In this document: piece after piece, positions 1-5,806 of the stretch
Layout of the letters: each line of letters opens with the position of its first letter
How positions within the stretch are numbered: position 1 is the stretch's first letter
NCBI GenBank assembly: GCA_937875805.1
Contig: CALFHG010000021.1
Span: forward strand, 1 to 7,070
Direction: 5' to 3'
Length of the DNA: 7,070 nt
Source of the DNA: an uncultured Nitrosopumilaceae archaeon
GTDB taxonomy: Archaea > Thermoproteota > Nitrososphaeria > Nitrososphaerales > Nitrosopumilaceae
Position numbers and translations under genes: made by a program
Notes under the pieces: model-generated
Database searches by the model: none
The model's input: only the letters and a program-made list of their open reading frames with translations
Told to the model about the DNA's origin: nothing

Positions 1-65
1 AGGACGAACACTTTGTGGAAGAAATAGCATATGTGATGGTCACCTTACATAGAACTGGTGCATAA
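1..65 (+). CDS. 3' end of an unidentified plus-strand gene (partial)
   Basis: One plus-strand frame is open from the window edge to a TAA at 63-65 and encodes a C-terminal tail ending ...YVMVTLHRTGA. The other two plus frames stop earlier, at 25-27 and 49-51. The gene converges on the nucleotidyltransferase with 11 bases between stop codons, and a T-rich run follows immediately on the plus strand, as expected after an archaeal gene end. Twenty residues are too few to assign a family, so no function is proposed. Confidence 0.5.
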   Translation, partial: DEHFVEEIAYVMVTLHRTGA

Positions 66-76
66 AATTCTAGAGA

Positions 77-745
77 TTATTTTATTATTTTTTCTACTTC
101 CAAAGAACATTCTTCCATATCTTTGAATGAATCAATAGAATACCATTTTACGTTTTTAAATTTTACAATGTTGAGTTTTCCTTTTTTTGCATATTCTGGA
201 AAAACTGTTTTTTCAATATCTCCTTTATCTGGTAAATCTTTAAGAATATTTTTTTCCAAATGATAAATTCCAGCATTCATCCATGTATCTGGGATTTCTT
301 TCTTTTCTTTAAAATTTATAATCTTATCATTACTAGTTTCCAATATTCCAAATTTAGTTTGTAATTCAATAGATGCAATTGAATTTTGTTTTTTTGATAA
401 TTTTTTTAAATCTATGTTTGTAATGGTATCTCCATTTATTACAAAAAATGACTTTTCTTTGATCAATTTACCTGCCTTTTTAATTGCACCACCTGTACCC
501 AACGGAGTTTTTTCAATAGAGTATTTGATTTTAATTCCTAATTTTTTAACATTAAGATAATTTTCCACCATTTCTTGCTTGTAACCTGTACAGATTATTA
601 CTTCATCAACTCCAAATTTTTTAAGGTACTTTAATTGCCATTCAATAATTGGCATATTTTTAATTGGAACTAGAGGTTTTGGAATATAATCTGTGATAGG
701 TCTTAATCGCTTTCCTCTACCTCCTGCCAAAATTATTGCTTTCAT
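77..745 (-). CDS. Sugar-phosphate nucleotidyltransferase (NTP_transferase family)
   Basis: This 222-aa protein would join a nucleoside triphosphate to a sugar 1-phosphate, giving an activated NDP-sugar for glycan or glycoprotein synthesis in the cytoplasm. The N-terminal signature LAGGRGKRLRPIT (6-18) with PKPLVPI (22-28) is the nucleotide-binding loop of the family. GTGGA (83-87), INGD (103-106, D106 as metal ligand), MNAGIY (156-161) and an Asp in WYSIDS (D205, likely second metal ligand) complete the core. It is about as long as short HddC/MurU-like enzymes and lacks the C-terminal beta-helix of longer GlmU- or GCD1-type proteins. The sugar and base cannot be read from sequence; mannose-1-phosphate guanylyltransferase-like and heptose-1-phosphate guanylyltransferase-like are both possible. 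The ATG directly follows the stop codon of the 82-aa gene with no gap, so translation is probably coupled. No glycan genes are adjacent. Confidence 0.88.
   Translation of the reverse strand: MKAIILAGGRGKRLRPITDYIPKPLVPIKNMPIIEWQLKYLKKFGVDEVIICTGYKQEMVENYLNVKKLGIKIKYSIEKTPLGTGGAIKKAGKLIKEKSFFVINGDTITNIDLKKLSKKQNSIASIELQTKFGILETSNDKIINFKEKKEIPDTWMNAGIYHLEKNILKDLPDKGDIEKTVFPEYAKKGKLNIVKFKNVKWYSIDSFKDMEECSLEVEKIIK
79..95 (+). terminator. T-rich terminator of the left-edge gene
   Basis: A plus-strand run rich in T (three blocks of T separated by single A residues) begins 14 bases after the TAA of the left-edge gene. Archaeal transcription usually ends at U-rich runs without a hairpin. The run lies inside the antisense 3' end of the nucleotidyltransferase, as is common for convergent genes in compact genomes. 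Confidence 0.4.
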
Positions 746-994
746 CTATGTGGTAATAGATTTTTTAGGTTTTATGTTTTCAGATTTTATAATTTCTTCC
801 ATTTTTTTTGCAAATTCGTTATAGATTTGTTCCAATTCTTTTAACGGCATTGAAATACCCAACATTTTCATAGTTTTGTTCCAAGATTCAATATATTTTT
901 CATCCTCCAACCCTTTTCCAAGAGTTTCAGCAATAGAGTGAACTCCTTCTGTTTTTCCTAGAGCATAAATTGCAATTTCTTTATCAGTTAACAT
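746..994 (-). CDS. Small helical hypothetical protein (82 aa)
   Basis: I do not recognise this family. The protein is hydrophilic and reads as mostly alpha-helical, with an amphipathic charged C-terminal half (about residues 52-75, rich in E, K, I and L) and a basic tail. It has no Cys, no signal peptide and no membrane segment. Its ATG overlaps the end of the 44-aa zinc-ribbon gene by 7 bases, and its TAG is directly followed by the nucleotidyltransferase ATG. It therefore sits in a tightly coupled three-gene unit and may be expressed in fixed ratio with both neighbours. A role with the nucleotidyltransferase is inference from position only. Confidence 0.7.
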   Translation of the reverse strand: MLTDKEIAIYALGKTEGVHSIAETLGKGLEDEKYIESWNKTMKMLGISMPLKELEQIYNEFAKKMEEIIKSENIKPKKSITT

Positions 995-1122
995 GATTTT
1001 TCACTTTCTGTAAGATAATAGTGGAGCTCAGTATAGCATTCTACACAATAATCTTCAAATTTTGTATGATCACAATCATATACTTTATTCACGTCATTTT
1101 CACATTTAGCACAAGTAGTCAT
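988..1122 (-). CDS. Zinc-ribbon-like microprotein (44 aa)
   Basis: This short ORF starts with ATG at 1122 and ends with TAA at 988. It has the arrangement C4-x2-C7, C17-x-H19, C26-x2-C29, plus a terminal Cys at 44. Two CxxC knuckles about 20 residues apart are typical of small zinc ribbons; C17 and H19 could add ligands. The rest is acidic and aromatic (YDCDHTKFEDYC). A TATA-like TTAAAATTAA is centred about 25 bases upstream of the ATG, supporting a leaderless start, and the ORF overlaps the next gene by 7 bases. The regular Cys pattern, promoter and coupled overlap make this a real gene rather than chance. Its partner is unknown; nucleic acid or protein binding would be usual for such ribbons. 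Confidence 0.65.
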   Translation of the reverse strand: MTTCAKCENDVNKVYDCDHTKFEDYCVECYTELHYYLTESEKSC

Positions 1123-1132
1123 TACTTATCGT

Positions 1133-1522
1133 CTAAGATTTTTTAATTTTAAGTATGCCTAAACCAATCTGAACTAGCCCTGCAATAATTAATGGCATCG
1201 TTTCAGATAATATGTTTCGTCCAGATGCTTCTTCCATGGCATCTGCATTTCCAATTACCACAGCTCCTCCTATTATGATCAATACACCTGCAACAACTAT
1301 CATAATACCTAATTTTTTGGAGGATTCTTTTCTAGAAATAAAATAAGCAATAATTGGCAATATCAAAGCTGGAAGTCCCAACCCCATACCCCTTGTTTTG
1401 TGATCAAATGGTATGAATCCTTCAGAACCCTCTGAACCATACCCTACAATAACATCCATACCATAAACTACCAATAATGCAATTGCAATACCTGTAATGA
1501 TTAATGCAGGAGTTAAGGCCAT
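1133..1522 (-). CDS. Four-helix membrane protein, unknown function (129 aa)
   Basis: This is a small integral membrane protein with no family I recognise. In numbering from the chosen start, hydrophobic stretches lie at about residues 2-27, 46-63, 70-91 and 104-125. A polar loop between the first two contains GYGSEGSEGFIPFDHKTRG, and the C-terminus is basic (KIKKS), probably cytoplasmic. The open frame extends to a TTG at 1543, but I prefer the ATG at 1522. A TATA-like TATATTAA (1551-1544) is centred about 26 bases upstream of that ATG, which suits a leaderless mRNA, and the TTG would touch the box itself. The gene follows purK closely but probably has its own promoter. Position gives no clear link to purine synthesis. 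Confidence 0.75.
   Translation of the reverse strand: MALTPALIITGIAIALLVVYGMDVIVGYGSEGSEGFIPFDHKTRGMGLGLPALILPIIAYFISRKESSKKLGIMIVVAGVLIIIGGAVVIGNADAMEEASGRNILSETMPLIIAGLVQIGLGILKIKKS
1143..1152 (-). promoter_or_regulatory. TATA-like box of the 44-aa zinc-ribbon gene
   Basis: On the minus strand this reads TTAAAATTAA, centred about 25 bases before the ATG at 1122. That is where an archaeal TATA box should lie for a leaderless transcript. It is inside the 3' end of the membrane-protein gene, so the zinc-ribbon, 82-aa and nucleotidyltransferase genes could form a separate transcript. Confidence 0.35.
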
Positions 1523-1543
1523 GTTCAATTTTGATTTTATCAA

Positions 1544-1551
1544 TTAATATA
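1544..1551 (-). promoter_or_regulatory. TATA box of the membrane-protein gene
   Basis: The minus strand reads TATATTAA, a good archaeal TATA box, centred about 26 bases upstream of the ATG at 1522. It lies just after the purK stop codon. It decides the start: transcription from here would begin at or next to ATG 1522 and exclude the TTG at 1543. Confidence 0.5.
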
Positions 1552-1552
1552 T

Positions 1553-2698
1553 CTATTTGGAAGGTTTGACAACTGTTTTTGGTTTTATTCTTTGTAATAT
1601 TTCCAACAATGTATCAATAGATTCCCCGTTTTCTCCAATTATGTTGATGTGTCCTAATTTCCGCATCGGTTTTGATATTTTTTTACCATACATTTTCAAA
1701 AATACTCCAGATTCGGATATTTTTAATGGGTTATACTCTCCTGTGAATTCTTCACTTCCCAAAATATTGTACATTATAGAGTTGCAAATTAATTTGGTAC
1801 TTCCCAATTCCAATCCTAGAATTGCTCTCAAGTGTTGTTCAAATTGTGAAGTTTCACTAGATTGTAAAGTGTGATGCCCGGAATTATGCACTCTTGGAGC
1901 AATTTCATTAATTACAATATTATCATCGACAGTGACAAACATCTCAATACCAAAAATTCCTGCACCTTTCAGTACAGTCATAGTTTTTTCTGCAATCAGT
2001 TCTGCTTTTTTTGTAATAATTTCAGAAACTCTGGCAGGTGCAATTGTTTCTCGTAAAATATTATCTTCATGTATATTTTCAACTAGCGGATAAGTTTTGA
2101 TTTGTCCATGAGTATTTCTAGATGCAATAACAGAAACCTCCATGCTAAACGGCACAAATTTTTCTAAAAGAAGTGGTTGTCCTTTAAAATAATCATATGC
2201 CTTTTGTACATCACTTTCAGAATTAATTTTAAAATTTCCTCGGCCATCATAAGCGTCTCGTCGTGCTTTTAGCATTGCAGGTAAGCCAAATTTCTTTATT
2301 CCAGATTTGATATCTTCAATATCATTTATTTCAATAAACTCTGGAACAAGAATGCCATTTTCTAGCAGAAATGATTTTTGTAAGAATTTATCTTGAATGA
2401 TCTTTAGAGTTTCAGGAGATGGATTAATTTCTGATTTGCTTTCAACAGATTTTAAAACATCACTGTCTCCAGATTCAATTTCATAAGTAATAATATCTGA
2501 TTTATTTGCCAATTCAATAATGGCATCTTTATCTTTAAAATCTCCAATTATTTGCGTTGCACCTACTTGTGAGGCAGGACAATTTTCTGTAGGATCCAAT
2601 ACAATAATTTCAGATATCTCCTCAGGCATCTTTTTCGCTGCCTCTGTAATCATCATCCCCAATTGACCTCCTCCGATAATTCCAAGAATTTTTGCCAT
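1553..2698 (-). CDS. purK: N5-carboxyaminoimidazole ribonucleotide synthase (PurK)
   Basis: PurK uses ATP and bicarbonate to convert aminoimidazole ribonucleotide (AIR) into N5-CAIR, the sixth stage of de novo purine synthesis. The 381-aa length is normal. An N-terminal Rossmann-like preATP-grasp domain carries GGGQLGMM (9-16), LDP (34-36) and DIITYEIE (68-75). The ATP-grasp core carries LKARRDAYDGRGN (143-155) and EKFVPFSMEVSV (179-190). The metal and phosphate site is NEIAPRVHNSGHHT (264-277), the signature that separates PurK from other ATP-grasp enzymes. The C-terminal part has KMYGK (335-339) and KLGHI (347-351), as usual. The ATG at 2698 gives MAKILGIIGGG, the expected beginning. It is divergent from purE, whose product takes the next step. 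No key residue seems missing. Confidence 0.96.
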   Translation of the reverse strand: MAKILGIIGGGQLGMMITEAAKKMPEEISEIIVLDPTENCPASQVGATQIIGDFKDKDAIIELANKSDIITYEIESGDSDVLKSVESKSEINPSPETLKIIQDKFLQKSFLLENGILVPEFIEINDIEDIKSGIKKFGLPAMLKARRDAYDGRGNFKINSESDVQKAYDYFKGQPLLLEKFVPFSMEVSVIASRNTHGQIKTYPLVENIHEDNILRETIAPARVSEIITKKAELIAEKTMTVLKGAGIFGIEMFVTVDDNIVINEIAPRVHNSGHHTLQSSETSQFEQHLRAILGLELGSTKLICNSIMYNILGSEEFTGEYNPLKISESGVFLKMYGKKISKPMRKLGHINIIGENGESIDTLLEILQRIKPKTVVKPSK

Positions 2699-2717
2699 TA
2701 CAAAATTGGTATTTATC

Positions 2718-2728
2718 GATTAAAAATA
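2718..2728 (-). promoter_or_regulatory. TATA box of purK
   Basis: The minus strand reads TATTTTTAATC, with its AT core centred about 25 bases before the purK ATG. This predicts a leaderless or nearly leaderless purK mRNA. No Shine-Dalgarno sequence is present before the ATG, which agrees. Confidence 0.45.
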
Positions 2729-2775
2729 TCTAATGTTGTTTAGAATAATTATTTCTGATATTCGGTAATAGAATT

Positions 2776-2784
2776 GTTAATTAC
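2776..2784 (+). promoter_or_regulatory. TATA-like box of purE
   Basis: GTTAATTAC is centred about 26 bases upstream of the purE ATG at 2806, right for a leaderless archaeal transcript. The identical nine bases precede the threonine dehydratase gene at nearly the same distance. Between this box and the purK box lie about 47 bases with no obvious repeat. Confidence 0.4.
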
Positions 2785-2805
2785 TCTCTTGTTTTTTCTA
2801 TTATC

Positions 2806-3381
2806 ATGGCTTATTCAAAAAAACCTCTTGTTGGAATAATAATGGGATCCAGTTCAGATAGTAGAATTATGCAGGAGGCAGCAAAAATTTTAGACGAGTA
2901 TAAAATTAAACACGAAGATCAAATTGTATCAGCACATAGAACCCCTGCAAGATTGGCAGAATATGCAAAACATGCAGAAAAAATGGGTTTCAAAATTATC
3001 ATTGCGGGTGCAGGTGGAGCTGCACATTTGCCTGGAATGATTGCATCACATACAATAATTCCAGTGATAGGAGTGCCTATTCTTGTATTCAATGACAAAC
3101 ATCCAAAAAAATCAGACACTGCAAAATTTTCGGCATTTGGTGGATTAGATTCATTATTATCAATTACTGAAATGCCATCAGGATCTCCAGTTGTTGCAGT
3201 TGGAGTGAATAAAGCGGGTAATGCGGGAATTTATGCAATGAAAATACTTGCTAATGAATTTCCAGATTTAAAAAAGAAATTAAAAGAACACAAATCAAAT
3301 CAGCATAATTTAGTTATGAAAGAATCGGATCAATTAAAAAAAGACGGCCTTTCAAAATTTGCTAAAAAGAAATTCAAATAG
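2806..3381 (+). CDS. purE: N5-CAIR mutase (PurE, class I)
   Basis: PurE moves the carboxylate of N5-CAIR to C4, forming CAIR; it uses the product of PurK, encoded divergently next door. The phosphate-binding GSSSD (14-18), the SAHRTP loop with the catalytic His (42-47, H44) and AGAGGAAHLPGM (67-78) are all present. The later block GLDSLLSITEMPSG (113-126) matches the class I LSIxQMPxG region. Class I mutase is favoured because PurK is present and the motifs match it. At 191 aa it is longer than the usual 160-170. Part of this is an insertion: about 20 residues (95-112 region, charged, NDKHPKKSDTAKFSAFG) lie between GVPI and GLDSLLS, where the E. coli protein has about six. The rest is a lysine-rich C-terminal tail after about residue 155. 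The gene converges on the dehydratase with one base between stops. Confidence 0.95.
   Translation: MAYSKKPLVGIIMGSSSDSRIMQEAAKILDEYKIKHEDQIVSAHRTPARLAEYAKHAEKMGFKIIIAGAGGAAHLPGMIASHTIIPVIGVPILVFNDKHPKKSDTAKFSAFGGLDSLLSITEMPSGSPVVAVGVNKAGNAGIYAMKILANEFPDLKKKLKEHKSNQHNLVMKESDQLKKDGLSKFAKKKFK
3364..3372 (-). terminator. T-rich terminator of the threonine dehydratase gene
   Basis: On the minus strand a TTTCTTTTT run begins about 10 bases after the dehydratase TAA at 3383. It lies within the antisense 3' end of purE. It is a plausible U-rich archaeal terminator with no hairpin. Confidence 0.3.
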
Positions 3382-3382
3382 T

Positions 3383-4591
3383 TTAGGTGAGTAAAGTAAA
3401 TGAAATATTTTTCTTTTTTAATGCATTCATAAGTAATTCTGCTTGTTCTTTTCCTTGTGTTTCTAGACTCAAAGTTACTCCTGCAGAACCAGCATTAATT
3501 CCTGAACTTAGCCTGTCATGAACTACTTCTACAATATTGGCATTGGCCAGAGTTATTTCATCAACAATTTCTTTGAATGTACCTGGTCTGTCAGGAAGTA
3601 AAATGGACAATTTTAGTAATCTGCCCATAGCTGCTAATCCTTTGTCTACTATTTGCCCCAATAGATACATGTCCACATTACCCCCTGCCAAAACAGCTAC
3701 CACCTTTTTACCTACTGCAGGCTTTTTTGATATTAGGTATGCCAAACTTGCAGCTCCGGCAGGTTCAACTACAAATTTCATTCTCTCCATTAACAAGAAC
3801 ATTGCTTTTGTAATTTCTACATCATCTACTAGGACTATTTCATCTATCAGTTCCTTGATAATTACAAATGTCAATTGACCTGGAATTTTTACAGATATAC
3901 CATCTGCAATGGTTCTTTCACCGCCACTTGCAGTGATGGAGCCTTGTTTGAAGGAATTATACATTGAGGGAAATGATTTTGATTGAACACCTATGACTTT
4001 GATTTGAGGGTTTTTTTCTTTTATTGCAATTAATACTCCAGCTGCCAAACCACCCCCACCTATTGGGAGATAAACCTCATCGACATCAGCCAAGTCTTCT
4101 AATATTTCTAATCCTATAACTCCCTGTGCTGCAATTACCATAGGATCATCAAAAGCATGAATCATCGTTGCACCAGTTTCTTTTGCTATTTCTTTAGCTT
4201 TAGATGAGGATTCATCATAATTGATACCCTCCAAAATTACTTTTGCACCATATCCTCTTGTAGCTGCTACTTTAGCAGGGGATGCATTTTTTGGCATAAC
4301 TATAGTACATGGGATTTTTTCCAAGGATGATGCAAATGCTACACCTTGTGCATGGTTACCTGCAGATGCTGCCACTACACCGTATTTTTTTTCTTCATCA
4401 GATAATGATTTAATTTTAAAATAAGCTCCTCGAATTTTAAACGAACCTGTCTTTTGACGAAATTCTGCTTTAAGATAAACATCAGATCCTGTCAAGTCAC
4501 TAAATATTGATGAATGTATTAACGGTGTTTTTTTTATTTCATTTCCTCGTAATGCGTTTGCTGCTAAAATTTCATCATATGTAGGATTCAT
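3383..4591 (-). CDS. ilvA: Threonine dehydratase (ammonia-lyase) with C-terminal ACT domain
   Basis: This PLP enzyme deaminates L-threonine to 2-oxobutanoate and ammonia, the entry to isoleucine synthesis; serine may also be used. The Schiff-base lysine is K52 in GSFKIRGA (49-56). SAGNHAQG (76-83) binds the substrate carboxylate, GGGGLAAG (178-185) is the PLP phosphate loop, and EPAGA (276-280) and AGGN (302-305) close the fold-type II core. Residues about 326-402 form a single ACT domain starting LKLSILLPDRPGTF, the usual place for allosteric control by an amino acid such as isoleucine. At 402 aa it matches the one-ACT-domain form common in archaea and many bacteria. ATG 4591 is the first start in frame after an upstream TAA. 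No other branched-chain genes are adjacent. Confidence 0.93.
   Translation of the reverse strand: MNPTYDEILAANALRGNEIKKTPLIHSSIFSDLTGSDVYLKAEFRQKTGSFKIRGAYFKIKSLSDEEKKYGVVAASAGNHAQGVAFASSLEKIPCTIVMPKNASPAKVAATRGYGAKVILEGINYDESSSKAKEIAKETGATMIHAFDDPMVIAAQGVIGLEILEDLADVDEVYLPIGGGGLAAGVLIAIKEKNPQIKVIGVQSKSFPSMYNSFKQGSITASGGERTIADGISVKIPGQLTFVIIKELIDEIVLVDDVEITKAMFLLMERMKFVVEPAGAASLAYLISKKPAVGKKVVAVLAGGNVDMYLLGQIVDKGLAAMGRLLKLSILLPDRPGTFKEIVDEITLANANIVEVVHDRLSSGINAGSAGVTLSLETQGKEQAELLMNALKKKNISFTLLT
3406..3419 (+). terminator. T-rich terminator of purE
   Basis: A plus-strand run of T broken by single C and A bases lies about 25 bases past the purE stop, inside the antisense 3' end of the threonine dehydratase gene. 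With the opposing run at 3364-3372 it forms a pair of overlapping terminators for the convergent genes. Confidence 0.35.
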
Positions 4592-4615
4592 TGGAAATGA
4601 TGCTATTGGTTTGGT

Positions 4616-4624
4616 GTAATTAAC
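4616..4624 (-). promoter_or_regulatory. TATA-like box of the threonine dehydratase gene
   Basis: The minus strand reads GTTAATTAC, with TTAATTA centred about 29 bases before the ATG at 4591; this favours a leaderless mRNA. It is identical over nine bases to the box before purE. A second AT-rich stretch further upstream (4700-4685) could act as a distal promoter, but is better placed as the plus-strand promoter of the structured element. Confidence 0.4.
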
Positions 4625-4684
4625 TTCTTCTACAGAAAAGTTGCATCTTTACTCAAATTTCATGCGTGAAATATCAGAAATGCC

Positions 4685-4700
4685 TAAATAATTAAAAATT
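4685..4700 (+). promoter_or_regulatory. TATA-like region preceding the GC-rich stem-loop
   Basis: The plus strand reads TAAATAATTAAAAATT. A TATA box here would place the transcription start at about 4715-4722, at the 5' edge of the GC-rich stem-loop. On the minus strand the same bases could also serve as a distal dehydratase promoter, so the direction is not certain. Confidence 0.3.
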
Positions 4701-4714
4701 CTCATTGAAATTAT

Positions 4715-4771
4715 ATCCCGGAGCCGGATCTCCCCTTTGAGACAACATCTCATTTTCCGGTTTCGTGGGTC
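4715..4771 (+). ncRNA. Candidate structured RNA: long stem with internal loop
   Basis: A GC-rich island in an otherwise very AT-rich gap folds into one long hairpin. Bases 4719-4728 pair with 4756-4765 without interruption (ten pairs, two of them G-U). Four more pairs (4715-4718 with 4767-4770, one G-U) follow a one-base bulge at 4766. Inside, TGAGA (4738-4742) pairs with TCTCA (4748-4752) around a CAACA loop, leaving a nine-base pyrimidine-rich 5' internal loop (4729-4737) against three T residues. The G-U pairs become C-A mismatches on the other strand, so the plus strand is the better RNA, and a TATA-like box sits at the right distance before it. It does not fit tRNA (no T-loop consensus), H/ACA (no ACA after the stem) or C/D box RNA. 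It could instead be a terminator or processing element of the 281-aa gene mRNA. Confidence 0.4.
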
Positions 4772-4772
4772 T

Positions 4773-5618
4773 TTATGATAAAATAATTTTATCCAGTTCA
4801 GATAATCTACTCATAATATTTTCTTTTACAGAATCAGGTATCTTTCTAGGATCAAATACGCCTTCACGATTACTATTTTTGATAAATTCTAAATCTAATG
4901 ACAACAGACATCCTTCTTCTCCTGCGACCAATCTAGGATCATCAATTAACACAGGTGATGTTTGATAAGTTTCAAGTAACAGCGAATCAAGTTCTGAAAA
5001 TAACTTGGTCTTTTTTTCAGATAATTCTTGAAAATCTACACCTGAATCTTTTTGAATTTCAGCAAATACTTTTTCTCTAAATTCATCATTTTCATAAAAT
5101 ACTTCAAATAATTTTTGGTGATCAAAATCTTTGTATCCCATATCTTTTAATTTTTTTAAAACTATTTGATCACTATTATCTGAAAGTTGCTCTTGTTCAT
5201 TTTTAGTTAAATCTACAATTTCAGATAATTCTTTCTGACAATCAATTACACGCTGAACTGGTTTATAATATAACAATACATGGAATTGTAATGATAAATG
5301 TCCTGATATCAGATAACTGCCTTCTTTAATCTCAAATTTTGTAAAAATTCTTCTAACATCCTGGTTGTTTGTAATTGATACATTTTGGACAGACCAATCT
5401 TCAAGAGAATTATTAATTTTTTGAAAATAATCTGAGACTTGTTTTGGATCAAATGTTTTTTGATCAGTAATTGTAGAATCACCAATCATTACTTTGATAT
5501 CAATCATTTTTGTAAAATCAATCATTCTTGGAAGATATGATTTTTGAATTGATTCATTTTTTTCATTTATGATCTGAATAAATTCATTAGATGATCTGGA
5601 ACCTAATCTCACAGGCAA
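4773..5618 (-). CDS. Unrecognised soluble protein (281 aa)
   Basis: I do not recognise this family. The protein has no signal peptide, no membrane segment and only two distant Cys (127, 237). Residues about 40-125 alternate hydrophobic and polar residues in a way that suggests beta strands (IKVMIGDSTI; SYLISGHLSLQFHVLLYYKP). Residues about 125-220 are charged and helical, possibly coiled. The last 60 residues include the likely conserved SPVLIDDPRLVAGEEGCLLS (221-240) and a C-terminal helix. The first codon is TTG at 5618; a GTG at 5612 is an alternative and the first in-frame ATG is only at residue 32. A GAGG lies 10 bases before the TTG, so that start is reasonable but not certain. It diverges from the zinc ribbon-cyclase pair across 65 bases with a palindromic TATA region, hinting at joint regulation. 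Confidence 0.75.
   Translation of the reverse strand: MPVRLGSRSSNEFIQIINEKNESIQKSYLPRMIDFTKMIDIKVMIGDSTITDQKTFDPKQVSDYFQKINNSLEDWSVQNVSITNNQDVRRIFTKFEIKEGSYLISGHLSLQFHVLLYYKPVQRVIDCQKELSEIVDLTKNEQEQLSDNSDQIVLKKLKDMGYKDFDHQKLFEVFYENDEFREKVFAEIQKDSGVDFQELSEKKTKLFSELDSLLLETYQTSPVLIDDPRLVAGEEGCLLSLDLEFIKNSNREGVFDPRKIPDSVKENIMSRLSELDKIILS
4777..4793. repeat. Perfect 17-base AT palindrome at the end of the 281-aa gene
   Basis: GATAAAATAATTTTATC is a perfect inverted repeat with 8-base arms around a single A. It covers the last codons of the 281-aa gene and ends four bases before the end of its stop codon. It also lies just downstream of the candidate structured RNA in the plus direction, with TTTTAT in its 3' arm. 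It may act as a transcript end for either strand, though AT palindromes this size can arise by chance in such DNA. Confidence 0.4.
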
Positions 5619-5651
5619 TATCAGATAATTCCTCGCCTTAAACCTTCATCC

Positions 5652-5670
5652 TTAAATCTAAATAGATTAA
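5652..5670. promoter_or_regulatory. Palindromic TATA region between divergent genes
   Basis: AATCTA-AA-TAGATT (5655-5668) is a perfect inverted repeat with six-base arms, embedded in TTAAATCTAAATAGATTAA. In the plus direction its TTAAATCTAA part is centred about 28 bases before the zinc-ribbon ATG at 5684, giving a leaderless start. In the minus direction it would give a start near 5630, just before the TTG of the 281-aa gene. It could be a bidirectional TATA box or a TATA-overlapping operator for a dimeric regulator. Confidence 0.45.
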
Positions 5671-5683
5671 ACGGAAATTAGTC

Positions 5684-5806
5684 ATGAGTGGGTTAAAAAT
5701 TCCGTGTGAACACTGTAATGGAGACATTACAGAATACTATCATGAGGGATATAGAGGTAAAAGAGGAAGATGCCCAATATGCGGAGTGGATTTTCCACTA
5801 GAATGA
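5684..5806 (+). CDS. Zinc-ribbon microprotein upstream of the cyclase (40 aa)
   Basis: This ATG-started ORF has C8-x2-C11 and C30-x2-C33 (CEHC and CPIC-G), a classic two-knuckle zinc ribbon filling nearly the whole protein. The linker is aromatic and basic (TEYYHEGYRGKRGR), compatible with binding nucleic acid or an acidic partner. The TGA at 5804-5806 overlaps the Shine-Dalgarno of the cyclase gene, so ribosomes finishing here would start the cyclase. A TATA-like box sits about 28 bases before the ATG. The paired knuckles, promoter and coupling make it a real gene. A role as regulator or partner of the cyclase is inferred from the linkage alone. Confidence 0.72.
   Translation: MSGLKIPCEHCNGDITEYYHEGYRGKRGRCPICGVDFPLE

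Noticed and set aside
1523..1543. Upstream TTG start for the four-helix membrane protein
   Set aside because: It lies next to the predicted TATA box, so a transcript from that promoter would not include it; ATG 1522 fits leaderless spacing and gives MALTPAL directly before the first helix.
1557..1874. Plus-strand 105-codon frame antisense to purK
   Set aside because: It lies wholly inside purK, has no promoter or Shine-Dalgarno, and its translation has no family features; it is a shadow of the real gene.
2919..3119. Minus-strand 66-codon frame antisense to purE
   Set aside because: It covers conserved PurE motifs on the other strand and has no supporting signals.
3537..3878. Plus-strand 113-codon frame antisense to the threonine dehydratase
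   Set aside because: It is a mirror of the conserved PLP-core and ACT coding region, with Ser-rich, unstructured translation and no start signals.
4620..4663. Two short upstream ORFs (MKFE and MQLFCRRS) as an attenuator of the dehydratase gene
   Set aside because: They lack runs of Ile or Thr codons, and a TATA box closer to the ATG predicts a leaderless mRNA that would not contain them.
4717..4770. tRNA gene in the GC-rich island
   Set aside because: Neither strand has the T-loop consensus GTTCRANYC or a D-arm/anticodon layout; the fold is a single long hairpin.
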